Below are positions 1 through 7,695 of a DNA stretch of 64,000 bases, piece after piece (positions within the stretch are counted from its first letter, which is position 1; the number at the start of each line of letters is the position of its first letter). The stretch spans positions 2,294,001-2,358,000 of the forward strand of contig NZ_CP013420.1 in the NCBI RefSeq assembly GCF_001718695.1, read 5' to 3'. The translations under genes were made by a program, and so were the position numbers. Source of the stretch: Burkholderia ubonensis (lineage in GTDB: Bacteria; Pseudomonadota; Gammaproteobacteria; Burkholderiales; Burkholderiaceae). The notes below the pieces were generated by a model. It worked only from the letters and a program-made list of their open reading frames with translations, ran no database searches and was not told the origin of the DNA.

Positions 1-133
1 CACCCGTTACGTCATCGCACTGCCGCCCTGCTCTTGCCAATTAATTCTGCCATCTTTAACCGATTCGTCTATATCGAGAATGCGGACTTATTCTAATAAA
101 AGCCGCTCGTCCAGCATTCCTATTTAACAATCG

Positions 134-167
134 TTGACCCTCTTGGCCCCGATTCGTTTCCTATAAT
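134..167 (+). promoter_or_regulatory. possible aqpZ promoter
   Basis: The first 242 bases hold no gene and are AT-rich for this genome. A perfect TATAAT lies at 162-167 and a TTGACC at 134-139. The 22-base spacing is too long for a standard sigma-70 promoter, so only the -10 box is convincing. Confidence 0.3.
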
Positions 168-242
168 CCAGACCAATTCGGGCGACGAAGTAAATCAGCC
201 GGCCGCCCATTGGTGTTCACCCTACTTGGACGAGGTCCCTTC

Positions 243-980
243 ATGAACCTTTCTCAACGGCTCGCCGCCGAGGCATTCGGCACCTTCTGGCTGGTGCTCG
301 GCGGGTGCGGCAGCGCCGTGCTGGCAGCGGCCTTTCCGGGGCTCGGCATCGGTTTCGCCGGCGTCGCGCTGGCCTTCGGCCTCACCGTCCTCACGATGGC
401 GTTCGCGATCGGACATGTTTCGGGGTGCCATCTGAATCCTGCGGTGAGCGTGGGCCTGACGGTTGCCGGCCGCTTCCCCGCGCGCGATCTCGTGCCGTAC
501 ATCGTCGCGCAGGTGATCGGCGCGACGCTCGGCGCATTCGTGCTGTACCTGATCGCGACCGGCAAGCCCGGCTTCGACGTCGTCGGCAGCGGCTTCGCGA
601 CGAACGGCTTCGGCGAACGCTCGCCCGGCCACTACGCGCTCGGCGCGGCGTTCATCTGCGAAGTCGTGATGACCGCCTTCTTCCTGTTCGTGATTCTCGG
701 CGCGACCGACAAGCGCGCGCCGGCCGGCTTCGCGCCGATCGCGATCGGCCTGTGCCTGACGCTGATCCACCTGATTTCGATTCCGGTCACCAACACGTCG
801 GTGAACCCGGCCCGCTCGACCGGCCCGGCGCTGTTCGTCGGCGGCGAGGCGATCGGGCAGCTCTGGCTGTTCTGGGTCGCGCCGCTGATCGGCGCGGCGC
901 TCGCCGGGGTCATCTATCCGCTGGTCGCGGGGCGCGACGCCCCCGGCCGGCTGCCGGCATCCGCTCGCACAAGCGCATAA
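243..980 (+). CDS. aqpZ: aquaporin Z (water channel)
   Basis: This is an inner-membrane channel of the MIP family for rapid water flux across the cytoplasmic membrane. The 245-residue protein has the two half-helix motifs of the family: NPA at residues 65-67 in HLNPAVSVG, and NPA at 188-190 followed by the selectivity-filter arginine in VNPARS. Both sit almost where they do in E. coli AqpZ, and the length is typical (about 231-245). Six hydrophobic segments are visible. The ATG at 243 is preferred over one at 210, because the protein then begins with the conserved [18 protein letters not shown] region. The gene stands alone, followed by a strong hairpin terminator. A GlpF-type glycerol facilitator is unlikely given the short loops and AqpZ-like filter. 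Confidence 0.95.
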   Translation: MNLSQRLAAEAFGTFWLVLGGCGSAVLAAAFPGLGIGFAGVALAFGLTVLTMAFAIGHVSGCHLNPAVSVGLTVAGRFPARDLVPYIVAQVIGATLGAFVLYLIATGKPGFDVVGSGFATNGFGERSPGHYALGAAFICEVVMTAFFLFVILGATDKRAPAGFAPIAIGLCLTLIHLISIPVTNTSVNPARSTGPALFVGGEAIGQLWLFWVAPLIGAALAGVIYPLVAGRDAPGRLPASARTSA

Positions 981-1050
981 CAACACTACGGGGTCACGCG
1001 AGCAGAGCAGCGAGCCTCACGCTGTCGAACAAAACGAGGCAGGCAGATTC

Positions 1051-1076
1051 AACGGGCGCCGTCGGCGCCCGTTTTT
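1051..1076 (+). terminator. rho-independent terminator after aqpZ
   Basis: A perfect 10-bp stem (1051-1060 with 1064-1073) closes a 3-base loop and runs into five T residues. It separates aqpZ from the convergent HAD gene. Confidence 0.8.
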
Positions 1077-1085
1077 CCTTTTCGT

Positions 1086-1919
1086 TCAGGACGCCGCGAC
1101 GCCGTCGACGGCATCCGTCAGCGCGAACAGCGCGCGCAGATGGCGTGCGACGCCTGCGTCGAAGTTGTTGCCGATCCGCGGGATGTGCGGCAGGCGCGCG
1201 ACGAGGTCCGGGTTCGCGTTGTTCATCATGAACGCGTGGCCCGCGGTTTCGAGCAGGTCGATGTCGTTCATGTTGTCGCCGAACGCGATGCAGTGGCCCG
1301 GCTCGACGCCGATCCGCCCGAGCACCGCGCGCAGCGCGCGGCCCTTCGACACGTTCGCCGCCATCACTTCGAGACAGTCGGGCAGCGAGTACGTCACGTA
1401 CAGCGCGTCGCCAAATTGCGCCTGCAACCGTTCGGAGACGACCGCCAGGTCCGCCGGCTCGCCGATGTACAGCACCTTCGCGATGTCCGTGCCCGCATGC
1501 GCCGCCATGTCGATCACGTCGTAGCGGAAACCCGAATCCTGGTGGAAATCGAGCAGGTGCGGCGCATCGCGGTCGATCAGCCAGCCGTGATCGGCGAACA
1601 GGTTGACGATCACGCGGCCATGCGCGCCGACGATATCGGGCTGCACGAGACGGCGCACGATCGCCGGATCGATGTCCTGCGCATGGATCGTCGTATCGTC
1701 GGGCGCATGCACGCGCGCGCCGTTCGACGTGATCAGGTACGGCCGGATGCCGAGCAGGTCGCGGATGCCCGCGACGTCCGCATAGTGCCGCCCCGTCGCG
1801 ATGATGAACTGCAGGCCGTCGCGGTCGAGATGACGCACGGTCTCGATCGTGTACGGGTCGAGCTGGTGATCGCTGTTCAGCAGGGTGCCGTCGAGATCGG
1901 TGGCGATGACTTTGTACAT
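1086..1919 (-). CDS. Cof-type HAD-IIB family hydrolase
   Basis: This is a cytoplasmic phosphatase of the haloacid-dehalogenase superfamily, subclass IIB (Cof/YbiV/YidA group). These enzymes dephosphorylate sugar phosphates or cofactor-related phosphates. The 277-residue protein opens with motif I, DLDGTLLNS (nucleophile and acid aspartates at residues 8 and 10). It has a C-terminal lysine region (VSKGRALRAVL) and motif IV, FGDNMNDIDLLE, near residue 215. The length matches the family. The substrate cannot be read from sequence. It converges on aqpZ, with its stop 10 bases beyond the aqpZ terminator. Confidence 0.9.
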   Translation of the reverse strand: MYKVIATDLDGTLLNSDHQLDPYTIETVRHLDRDGLQFIIATGRHYADVAGIRDLLGIRPYLITSNGARVHAPDDTTIHAQDIDPAIVRRLVQPDIVGAHGRVIVNLFADHGWLIDRDAPHLLDFHQDSGFRYDVIDMAAHAGTDIAKVLYIGEPADLAVVSERLQAQFGDALYVTYSLPDCLEVMAANVSKGRALRAVLGRIGVEPGHCIAFGDNMNDIDLLETAGHAFMMNNANPDLVARLPHIPRIGNNFDAGVARHLRALFALTDAVDGVAAS

Positions 1920-2064
1920 GGGACGGGATAAGGCGCGGTTGGCTCTGCGGAATCGCTATTCTAGCGTCGCGCGCCGGGCTGCGTCGGGCAGTTGTCAGGT
2001 TGGCGCGCGGCCTGCCGGGCGTCGGCCCCGGCAAGCCGGCTCCGCTCGGCCGCCCTGCGCCGCG

Positions 2065-2952
2065 TCAAATACGAGCCTCAGACGCGAACCTCAGCGCGAG
2101 CCTCAGCGCGCCGTGCGCGGAATCCTCGAGCGGCGCGCGCAGCCGCCCCGCGTGGCGCGCCGGCACCGCGGGCGCGAGCGCGTCGGCGAGCCCGCCGCAC
2201 AGCGCGACCGGCAATGCGCGCCGCGGATCGAGCGCGTCGATCATCTTGCCGATCTCGTCGCCCGCCTGCGCGATCAGCGCCGCCGCATGCGGATGCGCGC
2301 GATGCGCGAAGACGATCGGCGCCAGGCGCGCATAGGCCGTCTGGTTCGCGTCGCACGACCACTCGACGAGCGTATCGCGATCCGCTGCGCCGATCTCGGC
2401 AATCTCGGCAAGCAGCGCGTCGGCCAGCGCATCGCGCGGCACGCGGCCGTCGAGCGCCTGCTGCGCATGCGCGAGCGCGCGCAGGCCGAGCCACGCGCCG
2501 CTCGCCTCATCGCCCGACGGGAAGCCGAAGCCGCCCGCGAACCGGCAGGCGCCGGCCGGATCGAGCGCCGCCGCGATGCTGCCGGTGCCGAGCGCGACGA
2601 TCAGCCCCGGCGCGCCGCCGTGCGCGCCGACGACCGTCGTATACGCGTCGCTTTCGACCACCAGCGCATCGAGCGGCGCCTGTGCGCGGAACGCCGTGAG
2701 CCAGCTCGCGTTGTTGACGCCCGCCAGCCCGCAGCCGAGCACGCAGCGCGACCAGTCGAGCGCGAAACCCGCTTGCGTGAACGCGTCCGCGCACGCGACG
2801 CCGATCGACGCCCATGCGCGCTCGATGCCGAGGCCGAGCCCCGACGGGCCGCCGCGCCCCTGCGCGAGCTCGCGGCCCTGCCGATCCGCCAGCACCGCGC
2901 GGGTGCCGGTGCCGCCGCCGTCGATGCCGATCGCGAAAAGAATATCCGTCAT
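2065..2952 (-). CDS. BadF/BcrA-family N-acetylglucosamine kinase-like ATPase
   Basis: This 295-residue protein has the ASKHA (actin/hexokinase-like) fold signature. An N-terminal phosphate-binding motif GIDGGGTGTRAVL (residues 8-20) is followed by a second glycine-rich motif, VALGTGSIAA, around residue 120. In proteobacteria this BadF/BadG/BcrA/BcrD-type family mostly contains amino-sugar kinases such as GlcNAc or glucosamine kinase. That substrate is an inference here. The ATG at 2952 is chosen; a GTG one codon upstream is possible. The gene stands alone and is divergent from tag, with 142 bases between starts. No transporter or amino-sugar deaminase lies beside it to confirm the role. Confidence 0.8.
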   Translation of the reverse strand: MTDILFAIGIDGGGTGTRAVLADRQGRELAQGRGGPSGLGLGIERAWASIGVACADAFTQAGFALDWSRCVLGCGLAGVNNASWLTAFRAQAPLDALVVESDAYTTVVGAHGGAPGLIVALGTGSIAAALDPAGACRFAGGFGFPSGDEASGAWLGLRALAHAQQALDGRVPRDALADALLAEIAEIGAADRDTLVEWSCDANQTAYARLAPIVFAHRAHPHAAALIAQAGDEIGKMIDALDPRRALPVALCGGLADALAPAVPARHAGRLRAPLEDSAHGALRLALRFASEARI

Positions 2953-3094
2953 CACTTCATCCTGCCGATTCGAACAGGCGCCAAGCTTAACCGGATCGGC
3001 GCCGCGCGCCCATCTGCCGTTCGGCCGGCTTTGCCGGGTACCGGGCTTCCGCTATGCTGGCGCGAACGAATCGATACGGGAAGCGAGGCACACG

Positions 3095-3697
3095 ATGTCG
3101 CAGCGGTGCAACTGGGTGAAAACGGAAGCGGACGCTCACTATCACGATACCGAATGGGGCGTGCCGTCGCACGACGACCGCCATCTGTTCGAGATGCTGA
3201 TCCTCGAAGGCGCGCAGGCGGGGCTGTCATGGTCGACGATCCTGAACAAGCGCGCCGGCTACCGCGCGGCGTTCGCCGATTTCGACGTCGACGCCGTCGC
3301 ACGCTTCACGCCGCAGCGCATCGAGAAGCTGCTGCAGGATCCGGGCATCGTGCGCAACCGCGCGAAGGTGCAGGCCGCGGTCGCGAACGCGCAGGCCGTG
3401 CAGCGGATTCGCGACGAGCACGGCTCGCTCGCCAAATTCCTGTGGTCGTTCGTCGATCACGCGCCGATCCAGAACGCATGGCAGTCGTATCGCGACGCCC
3501 CCGCGTCGACCGAGCGCTCCGACGCGCTCAGCAAGGCGCTGAAGGCTTACGGCTGCAAGTTCGTCGGCTCGACGATCTGCTACGCGCTGATGCAGGCGAC
3601 CGGCATGGTCAACGATCACGAGGTCGGCTGCCCTTGCCATGCGCAATGTGCGGCGCTTGCGGGCAAGCAGCCGGCACGGCGCCGCAACGCAGGCTGA
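3095..3697 (+). CDS. tag: DNA-3-methyladenine glycosylase I
   Basis: This base-excision-repair enzyme removes 3-methyladenine from alkylated DNA. The 200-residue length and motifs match E. coli TagA. The N-terminus is CNWVKTEADAHYHDTEWGVP with zinc ligands Cys5 and His17. The catalytic region is DDRHLFEMLILEGAQAGLSW. The C-terminal VNDHEVGCPCH supplies the remaining His and Cys zinc ligands. The ATG at 3095 puts the zinc cysteine at residue 5, as in the family. Upstream in-frame codons belong to the divergent kinase region. It is monocistronic here. An AidB-like gene, also linked to alkylation damage in other bacteria, lies 60 kb away and is not obviously related. Confidence 0.95.
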   Translation: MSQRCNWVKTEADAHYHDTEWGVPSHDDRHLFEMLILEGAQAGLSWSTILNKRAGYRAAFADFDVDAVARFTPQRIEKLLQDPGIVRNRAKVQAAVANAQAVQRIRDEHGSLAKFLWSFVDHAPIQNAWQSYRDAPASTERSDALSKALKAYGCKFVGSTICYALMQATGMVNDHEVGCPCHAQCAALAGKQPARRRNAG

Positions 3698-3874
3698 CGG
3701 CGAGGCGGCGGGCAGCGGAGCTGGACGGGCCGACGACAGGCCCGCCACGAAGCGGGCTGGCCCGGCGGCACGACCGCGGCGGCGGCAGCGGCAGCGGCGC
3801 CGGCTGGGGGGATAGCCGCAGACCGCGCCTGTCGGCAGCGCTCCCGACACCTATACCGCCCGGAACAGCCAGCC

Positions 3875-3927
3875 AAAAAAGCGAAACGGCGGAGCGGCTT
3901 CTTTCGAAGCACGCTCCGCCGTTTCGC
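3875..3927 (-). terminator. rho-independent terminator after rpsU
   Basis: A perfect 16-bp inverted repeat (3881-3896 with 3912-3927) is followed on the minus strand by six T residues (3875-3880). It ends rpsU transcription just past the stop codon. The rest of the 3698-3946 gap shows nothing else. Confidence 0.9.
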
Positions 3928-3946
3928 GGCGAACCGTCAGACGCTC

Positions 3947-4159
3947 TTAGTGGAGCTTCTTCGGCAGCATCTGGCTGCGCAGGCGCTTGTGCAGGCGCTT
4001 GACGGCAGCTGCCTTCTTGCGCTTGCGGACTGCGGTCGGCTTTTCGTAGGACTGGCGCTCGCGCAGTTCAGCGATCAGGCCATTTTTTTCGATAGCGCGG
4101 CGAAAGCGGCGAATCGCCACTTCGAACGGCTCGTTTTCTTTCAGAAGAATCGTCGTCAT
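3947..4159 (-). CDS. rpsU: 30S ribosomal protein S21
   Basis: S21 is a small basic protein of the 30S platform involved in mRNA binding at initiation. The 70-residue sequence begins [21 protein letters not shown] and has the characteristic RRFRRAIEK motif and a lysine/arginine-rich C-terminal helix. In enterobacteria rpsU sits with dnaG and rpoD. Here it is alone, divergent from fliC, with its own strong terminator. A TATGAT hexamer on the minus strand at 4394-4399 could be its -10 box, but no good -35 is visible. Confidence 0.97.
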   Translation of the reverse strand: MTTILLKENEPFEVAIRRFRRAIEKNGLIAELRERQSYEKPTAVRKRKKAAAVKRLHKRLRSQMLPKKLH

Positions 4160-4594
4160 GTCGTTCCTAAATTGCTTAAACGGTCAAAAACGTAGCGGCC
4201 AAGCGCCACGCACCGGCCATCCGGGCGTTCCCACAACAGGCGAAACGAGCGGAAATACGGCCTCGGAGGCCGGAAAAGAGAGGCGGAAAGCACCGCGAGT
4301 ACGCTTCACAAGCCGCGTGCAGCGCCGCGTTTGACTGCCAGCAAACGTGCCGAGACGGCACAGGCGTGACAGAAAATCTCAATTCAGCCTGCCATCATAT
4401 CAGGGAATCACAGAGAAAACCACCCTTTTCGCGATCCCCGCCGCCGCCCCTCGACGGCCGCGGCCGGACGGACGGCTTGCGGGTCGGCCGCCGGAACCGT
4501 CCGGCGCGCCCGCCGGCCTTGTGTTGGCCGAGGGTCGGCCGAGGTCCGCGGGATCGTCCGATCTTTCGGTCCCGAATTTCCTTGGACAATCCTC
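4160..4594. other. intergenic region between rpsU and fliC
   Basis: No convincing gene is visible. The stretch holds the rpsU leader on the minus strand and upstream DNA of the fliC promoter. Open frames crossing it have codon use unlike the neighbours and start inside the fliC leader. Confidence 0.6.
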
Positions 4595-4622
4595 TAAAGT
4601 TTTCGCCGGGTGCCGCCGTCAA
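4595..4622 (+). promoter_or_regulatory. sigma-28 (FliA) type promoter of fliC
   Basis: TAAAGTTT at 4595-4602 is a perfect match to the flagellar sigma-28 -35 element. GCCGTCAA at 4615-4622 matches 6 of 8 bases of the -10 consensus GCCGATAA. The 12-base spacer is one longer than the usual 11. It lies about 90 bases before the flagellin start, as expected for a class III flagellar gene. Confidence 0.65.
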
Positions 4623-4713
4623 CCAGGAAAGGCGGCCAGCGCAACTCGCGATAAGCGCAACGCCGAGATTGAAAACCTGCCTCACACAGGCGTTTTCCAA
4701 AACGAGGAAGCAA

Positions 4714-5532
4714 ATGCTGAACATCAATACCAACATCCTGTCGCTGTCGACGCAGACGAACCTGTCGGGCACGCAAAACGCGCTGTCGCAGGCAATCAAC
4801 CGCCTGTCGTCGGGCAAGCGCATCAACACCGCAGCTGACGACGCGGCAGGCCTCGCGATCTCGACGTCGCAAACGGCAGCGATCAACGCGCTGACGCAAG
4901 GCGTGGCAAACGCGAACAACGGCATCTCGATGATCCAGACCGCCAACGGCGCGCTGCAATCGACGATCGACAACCTGCAGCGTATCCGCGTGCTGGCACA
5001 ACAATCCGGCGACGGCTCGCTGGATTCGAGCGCCCGCGCAAACCTGCAGGCTGAAGTGACGACGCGTCTCGGCGAAATCGACCGTGTCGCATCGCAAACG
5101 ACGTTCAACAGCCAGACCATCCTGGGCGGCGCAGGCAGCGTCTCGTTCCAGATCGGCGCAGCAGCGAACCAGATCGTCAGCGTCGACTTCGGCACGACGA
5201 CCTGGAACAGCACGGGCATGAGCGTGAACACCCTGTCCGTCTCCAGCCAAGCGAGCGCACAGTCGGCCATCACGTCGATCGACGCGGCACTGAAGCAGGT
5301 CAACACGTTCCAGGCACAGCTGGGTGCGGCACAGAACACGTTCCAGGCTGCGATCTCGACGACGCAGACCCAGGCAACCAACATGAGCGCTGCTCGCTCG
5401 CAGATCACCGACGCGGACTTCGCGACGGAAACGGCGAACCTGAGCAAGGCGCAAGTGCTGCAGCAAGCAGGCATCTCGGTTCTGGCGCAAGCGAACTCGA
5501 TGCCGCAGCAAGTCCTGAAGCTCCTCGGCTAA
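4714..5532 (+). CDS. fliC: flagellin, short form
   Basis: This is the flagellar filament subunit, exported through the flagellar type III apparatus. The 272-residue protein has the conserved N-terminal D0/D1 segment (MLNINTNILSLSTQTNLSGTQ, then INRLSSGKRINTAADDAAGLAI) and C-terminal D1/D0 segment (ITDADFATETANLSKAQVLQQAG, ending QQVLKLLG). The central variable D2/D3 part is almost absent. This makes it a short flagellin of the type found in many Burkholderia. The protein is rich in Ser and Thr, the usual O-glycosylation targets, and the glycosyltransferase island begins 2 kb downstream. The ATG at 4714 is preceded by GAGGAA. In-frame codons upstream belong to the leader. Confidence 0.97.
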   Translation: MLNINTNILSLSTQTNLSGTQNALSQAINRLSSGKRINTAADDAAGLAISTSQTAAINALTQGVANANNGISMIQTANGALQSTIDNLQRIRVLAQQSGDGSLDSSARANLQAEVTTRLGEIDRVASQTTFNSQTILGGAGSVSFQIGAAANQIVSVDFGTTTWNSTGMSVNTLSVSSQASAQSAITSIDAALKQVNTFQAQLGAAQNTFQAAISTTQTQATNMSAARSQITDADFATETANLSKAQVLQQAGISVLAQANSMPQQVLKLLG

Positions 5533-5640
5533 TAGCCGGGCACGCGCGGCGGGCCACGCGCCCGCCCGCCTTCGGGTCCGGCGGCGCCGCCATGCACATG
5601 CACGGTGTCGCCGCCGGAACACCCCCGACCCGAATTCTCC

Positions 5641-5662
5641 AGGGAGGCGCGCCTCCCTCTTT
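5641..5662 (+). terminator. possible terminator after fliC
   Basis: Inverted repeat AGGGAGG / CCTCCCT around a CGCG loop (5641-5658) is followed by CTTT. It sits between fliC and fliD and may reduce read-through. The T tract is short, so the call is tentative. Confidence 0.45.
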
Positions 5663-5723
5663 GCATTGAACCGCGGCGATCCGCCGCATCGCGCGAGATT
5701 GCGCGGACGACCGGAGCAACGGC

Positions 5724-7144
5724 ATGGCCACCACATCCCCCGTGAGTTCGACGGATATCAGCAACGTCCTGGCGCAGGCCGGACAATCGCTCATCGGCGG
5801 CGCGACCAATTCGACGCTCGACGTCAATACGCTCGTGACGACGCTCGTGAACGCGAAGACGGCCGGGCAATTGCAGACCCTTCAGAACCGGCAGGCGGCC
5901 GACAACACCCAGCTGTCCGCGATCGGCCAGCTGAAGTCCCACAGCTGGCCGCGTTGCAGAGCGCGCTCACCGGCCTCTCGAACGGCACCGCGCTGAGCAG
6001 CCTCGCCGCGACGGCGAGCGGCACCGGCCTCACGCCGGCGATCACGAGCAACAGCGGCGCGGTGGCCGGCTCGTATTCGGTCAACGTCACGCAGCTCGCG
6101 ACCGCCAACAAGCTGTCGTCGGCCGGCCTCACGTCGGCGGATACGATCTCGGCCGGCTCGCTGAGCATCACGTACGGCAGCAACCCCGCATTCAACGTCA
6201 ACGTGTCGGCCGGCGCAGCGCTGTCCGACATCGCCACGTCGATCAACTCCGCGTCGGGCAACCCCGGCGTCACCGCGTCGGTCATCACGGGTTCGGACGG
6301 CCAGCACCTCGTGCTGCAATCGAACGCGACCGGCGCAGCCAATACCGTCTCGGTCACGGGCACGGGCGTCAATTCGAAACTGACGTCGGGCTACACGACG
6401 GTCACGGCGGCCGCCGACGCCAAGCTGACGATCGACGGCACGCCGGTCTCGAGCGCGTCGAACTCCGTGTCGGGCGCGCTGACGGGCGTCACGCTGAACC
6501 TGTCGCAGGCCGCCGTCGGCACGACGCAGACGGTCACGCTGTCGCAGGACACGGCCGCGGCGACGACCGCGATCAACAATTTCGCCACCGCGTACACCAA
6601 TTTCGTGAACACCGCGAAACAGCTGTCGGCCTACGACCCGACGGCGAAGTCCGCCGGGCCGCTGCTCGGCGACGCCATGCTGAACACGATCACGAACAGC
6701 CTTGCGACGGCGCTCAGCGGCGGTGTCACGACCGGCGGCACGACCTATTCGCTCGCGGCCATCGGCATCAACCTGAACGCCAACGGCACGCTGACGACCG
6801 ACGCCGCCACCCTGGCCAATGCGCTCAAGACGAACAGCTCGGCGGTGTCGGCGGTCTTCAACAAGACCAACGGCATCGGCCAGAAGCTCAACTCGCTGAT
6901 CAACTCATACACTCAGACGTCCGGCCTGATCGACCAGCGCACCACGGCGCTCAACTCGGATCTGAAGAGCGTGCAGAATCAGGCAACGCAGTTGCAGAGC
7001 TACTCGGACCAGCTGACCAAGCAATACAATGCGCAGTTCACCGCGCTGAACACGCTGATGGCGACCATGGCGAACAACACCCGCTATCTGACGCAGCTGT
7101 TCGGCGGCCAGAACAGCGCCGGCGCGATGGCCAACAACAAGTAA
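5724..7144 (+). pseudogene. fliD: flagellar filament cap FliD (HAP2), frameshifted
   Basis: FliD caps the growing filament and helps fold flagellin. The first 70 or so codons (MATTSPVSSTDISNVLAQAG to QLSAIGQLKS) are in one frame. The rest (LAALQSALTGLSNGTAL to the end, with the FliD N-domain and C-terminal coiled-coil region TQLQSYSDQLTKQYNAQFTALNTLMATM) is in another. The switch lies at about 5936-5945, where CACA suggests a 2-base gain or a 1-base loss. The span of 1421 bases is one short of 474 codons. Restored, the protein would be about 473 residues, normal for the family. Everything after the break reads as well-preserved FliD, so this is either a very recent mutation or a base-calling error. 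If real, flagella would be uncapped and cells poorly motile. Confidence 0.9.
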
Positions 7145-7177
7145 GCCCCGGCCGCGCCGCACCTTCGGAGCCGAACC

Positions 7178-7474
7178 ATGACGATCGACACCCTGTCCCG
7201 CGCATTCGACCTGACCCGTGACATGCAGTCGGCAACCGACGCGCGCGACTGGGCGCGCGTCGCGGCCCTCGCCGACGAACGCTCGCCGTTGCTGATGAGC
7301 CTGTCGCGCGACCAGACGCCGGACGTGCTGGACCTGGTGCGGCAGATCATGACGATCGACGCGTCGATCGCGGAGCAGGCGCAAGCGGACCATCACCGTC
7401 TGACTGCGGAATTTGCGCAGTCGCAGGAACGCATCAAGGCCGCGAGCTTGTACCAGAAGACGGGCATGCTGTAA
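7178..7474 (+). CDS. fliT: FliT-like flagellar chaperone
   Basis: This 98-residue, mostly helical, acidic protein lies 33 bases behind fliD in the same orientation. That is the position of fliT, the FliD export chaperone. The sequence (MTIDTLSRAFDLTRDMQSATDARDWARVAAL onward) shows the short alpha-helical bundle pattern of FliT-like proteins, with a start preceded by CGGAG. Identity rests on size, composition and location more than on diagnostic residues, because FliT proteins are poorly conserved. A strong terminator follows. Confidence 0.8.
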   Translation: MTIDTLSRAFDLTRDMQSATDARDWARVAALADERSPLLMSLSRDQTPDVLDLVRQIMTIDASIAEQAQADHHRLTAEFAQSQERIKAASLYQKTGML

Positions 7475-7553
7475 CCGGCAGGCCGTCTGGTCTGTACCGA
7501 TGTCGAACCACAAGACGCCGCCAGTCGAGCGGACCGCTGTTGCCGTACCGTCG

Positions 7554-7578
7554 AGCCGCTTCAGTGCGGCTTTTTTTT
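7554..7578 (+). terminator. rho-independent terminator after fliT
   Basis: Stem AGCCGC / GCGGCT (7554-7559 with 7566-7571) is followed by eight T residues. It ends the fliC-fliD-fliT block before the convergent glycosyltransferase genes. Confidence 0.85.
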
Positions 7579-7695
7579 CGCCGGCACGCGGGGCGCGAGC
7601 GGGATCGCGCCGGTCACCCAGTAGCGCTCATTCGGCCGGCACACAAAGCGTCGGTTCGAACGTCGCTTCCAGCCGCGCCCCGCCCCGCTCGCGCG

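Noticed and set aside
134..167. TTGACC with TATAAT as a full sigma-70 promoter for aqpZ
   Set aside because: The spacing is 22 bases, beyond the functional range. Kept only as a weak -10 call.
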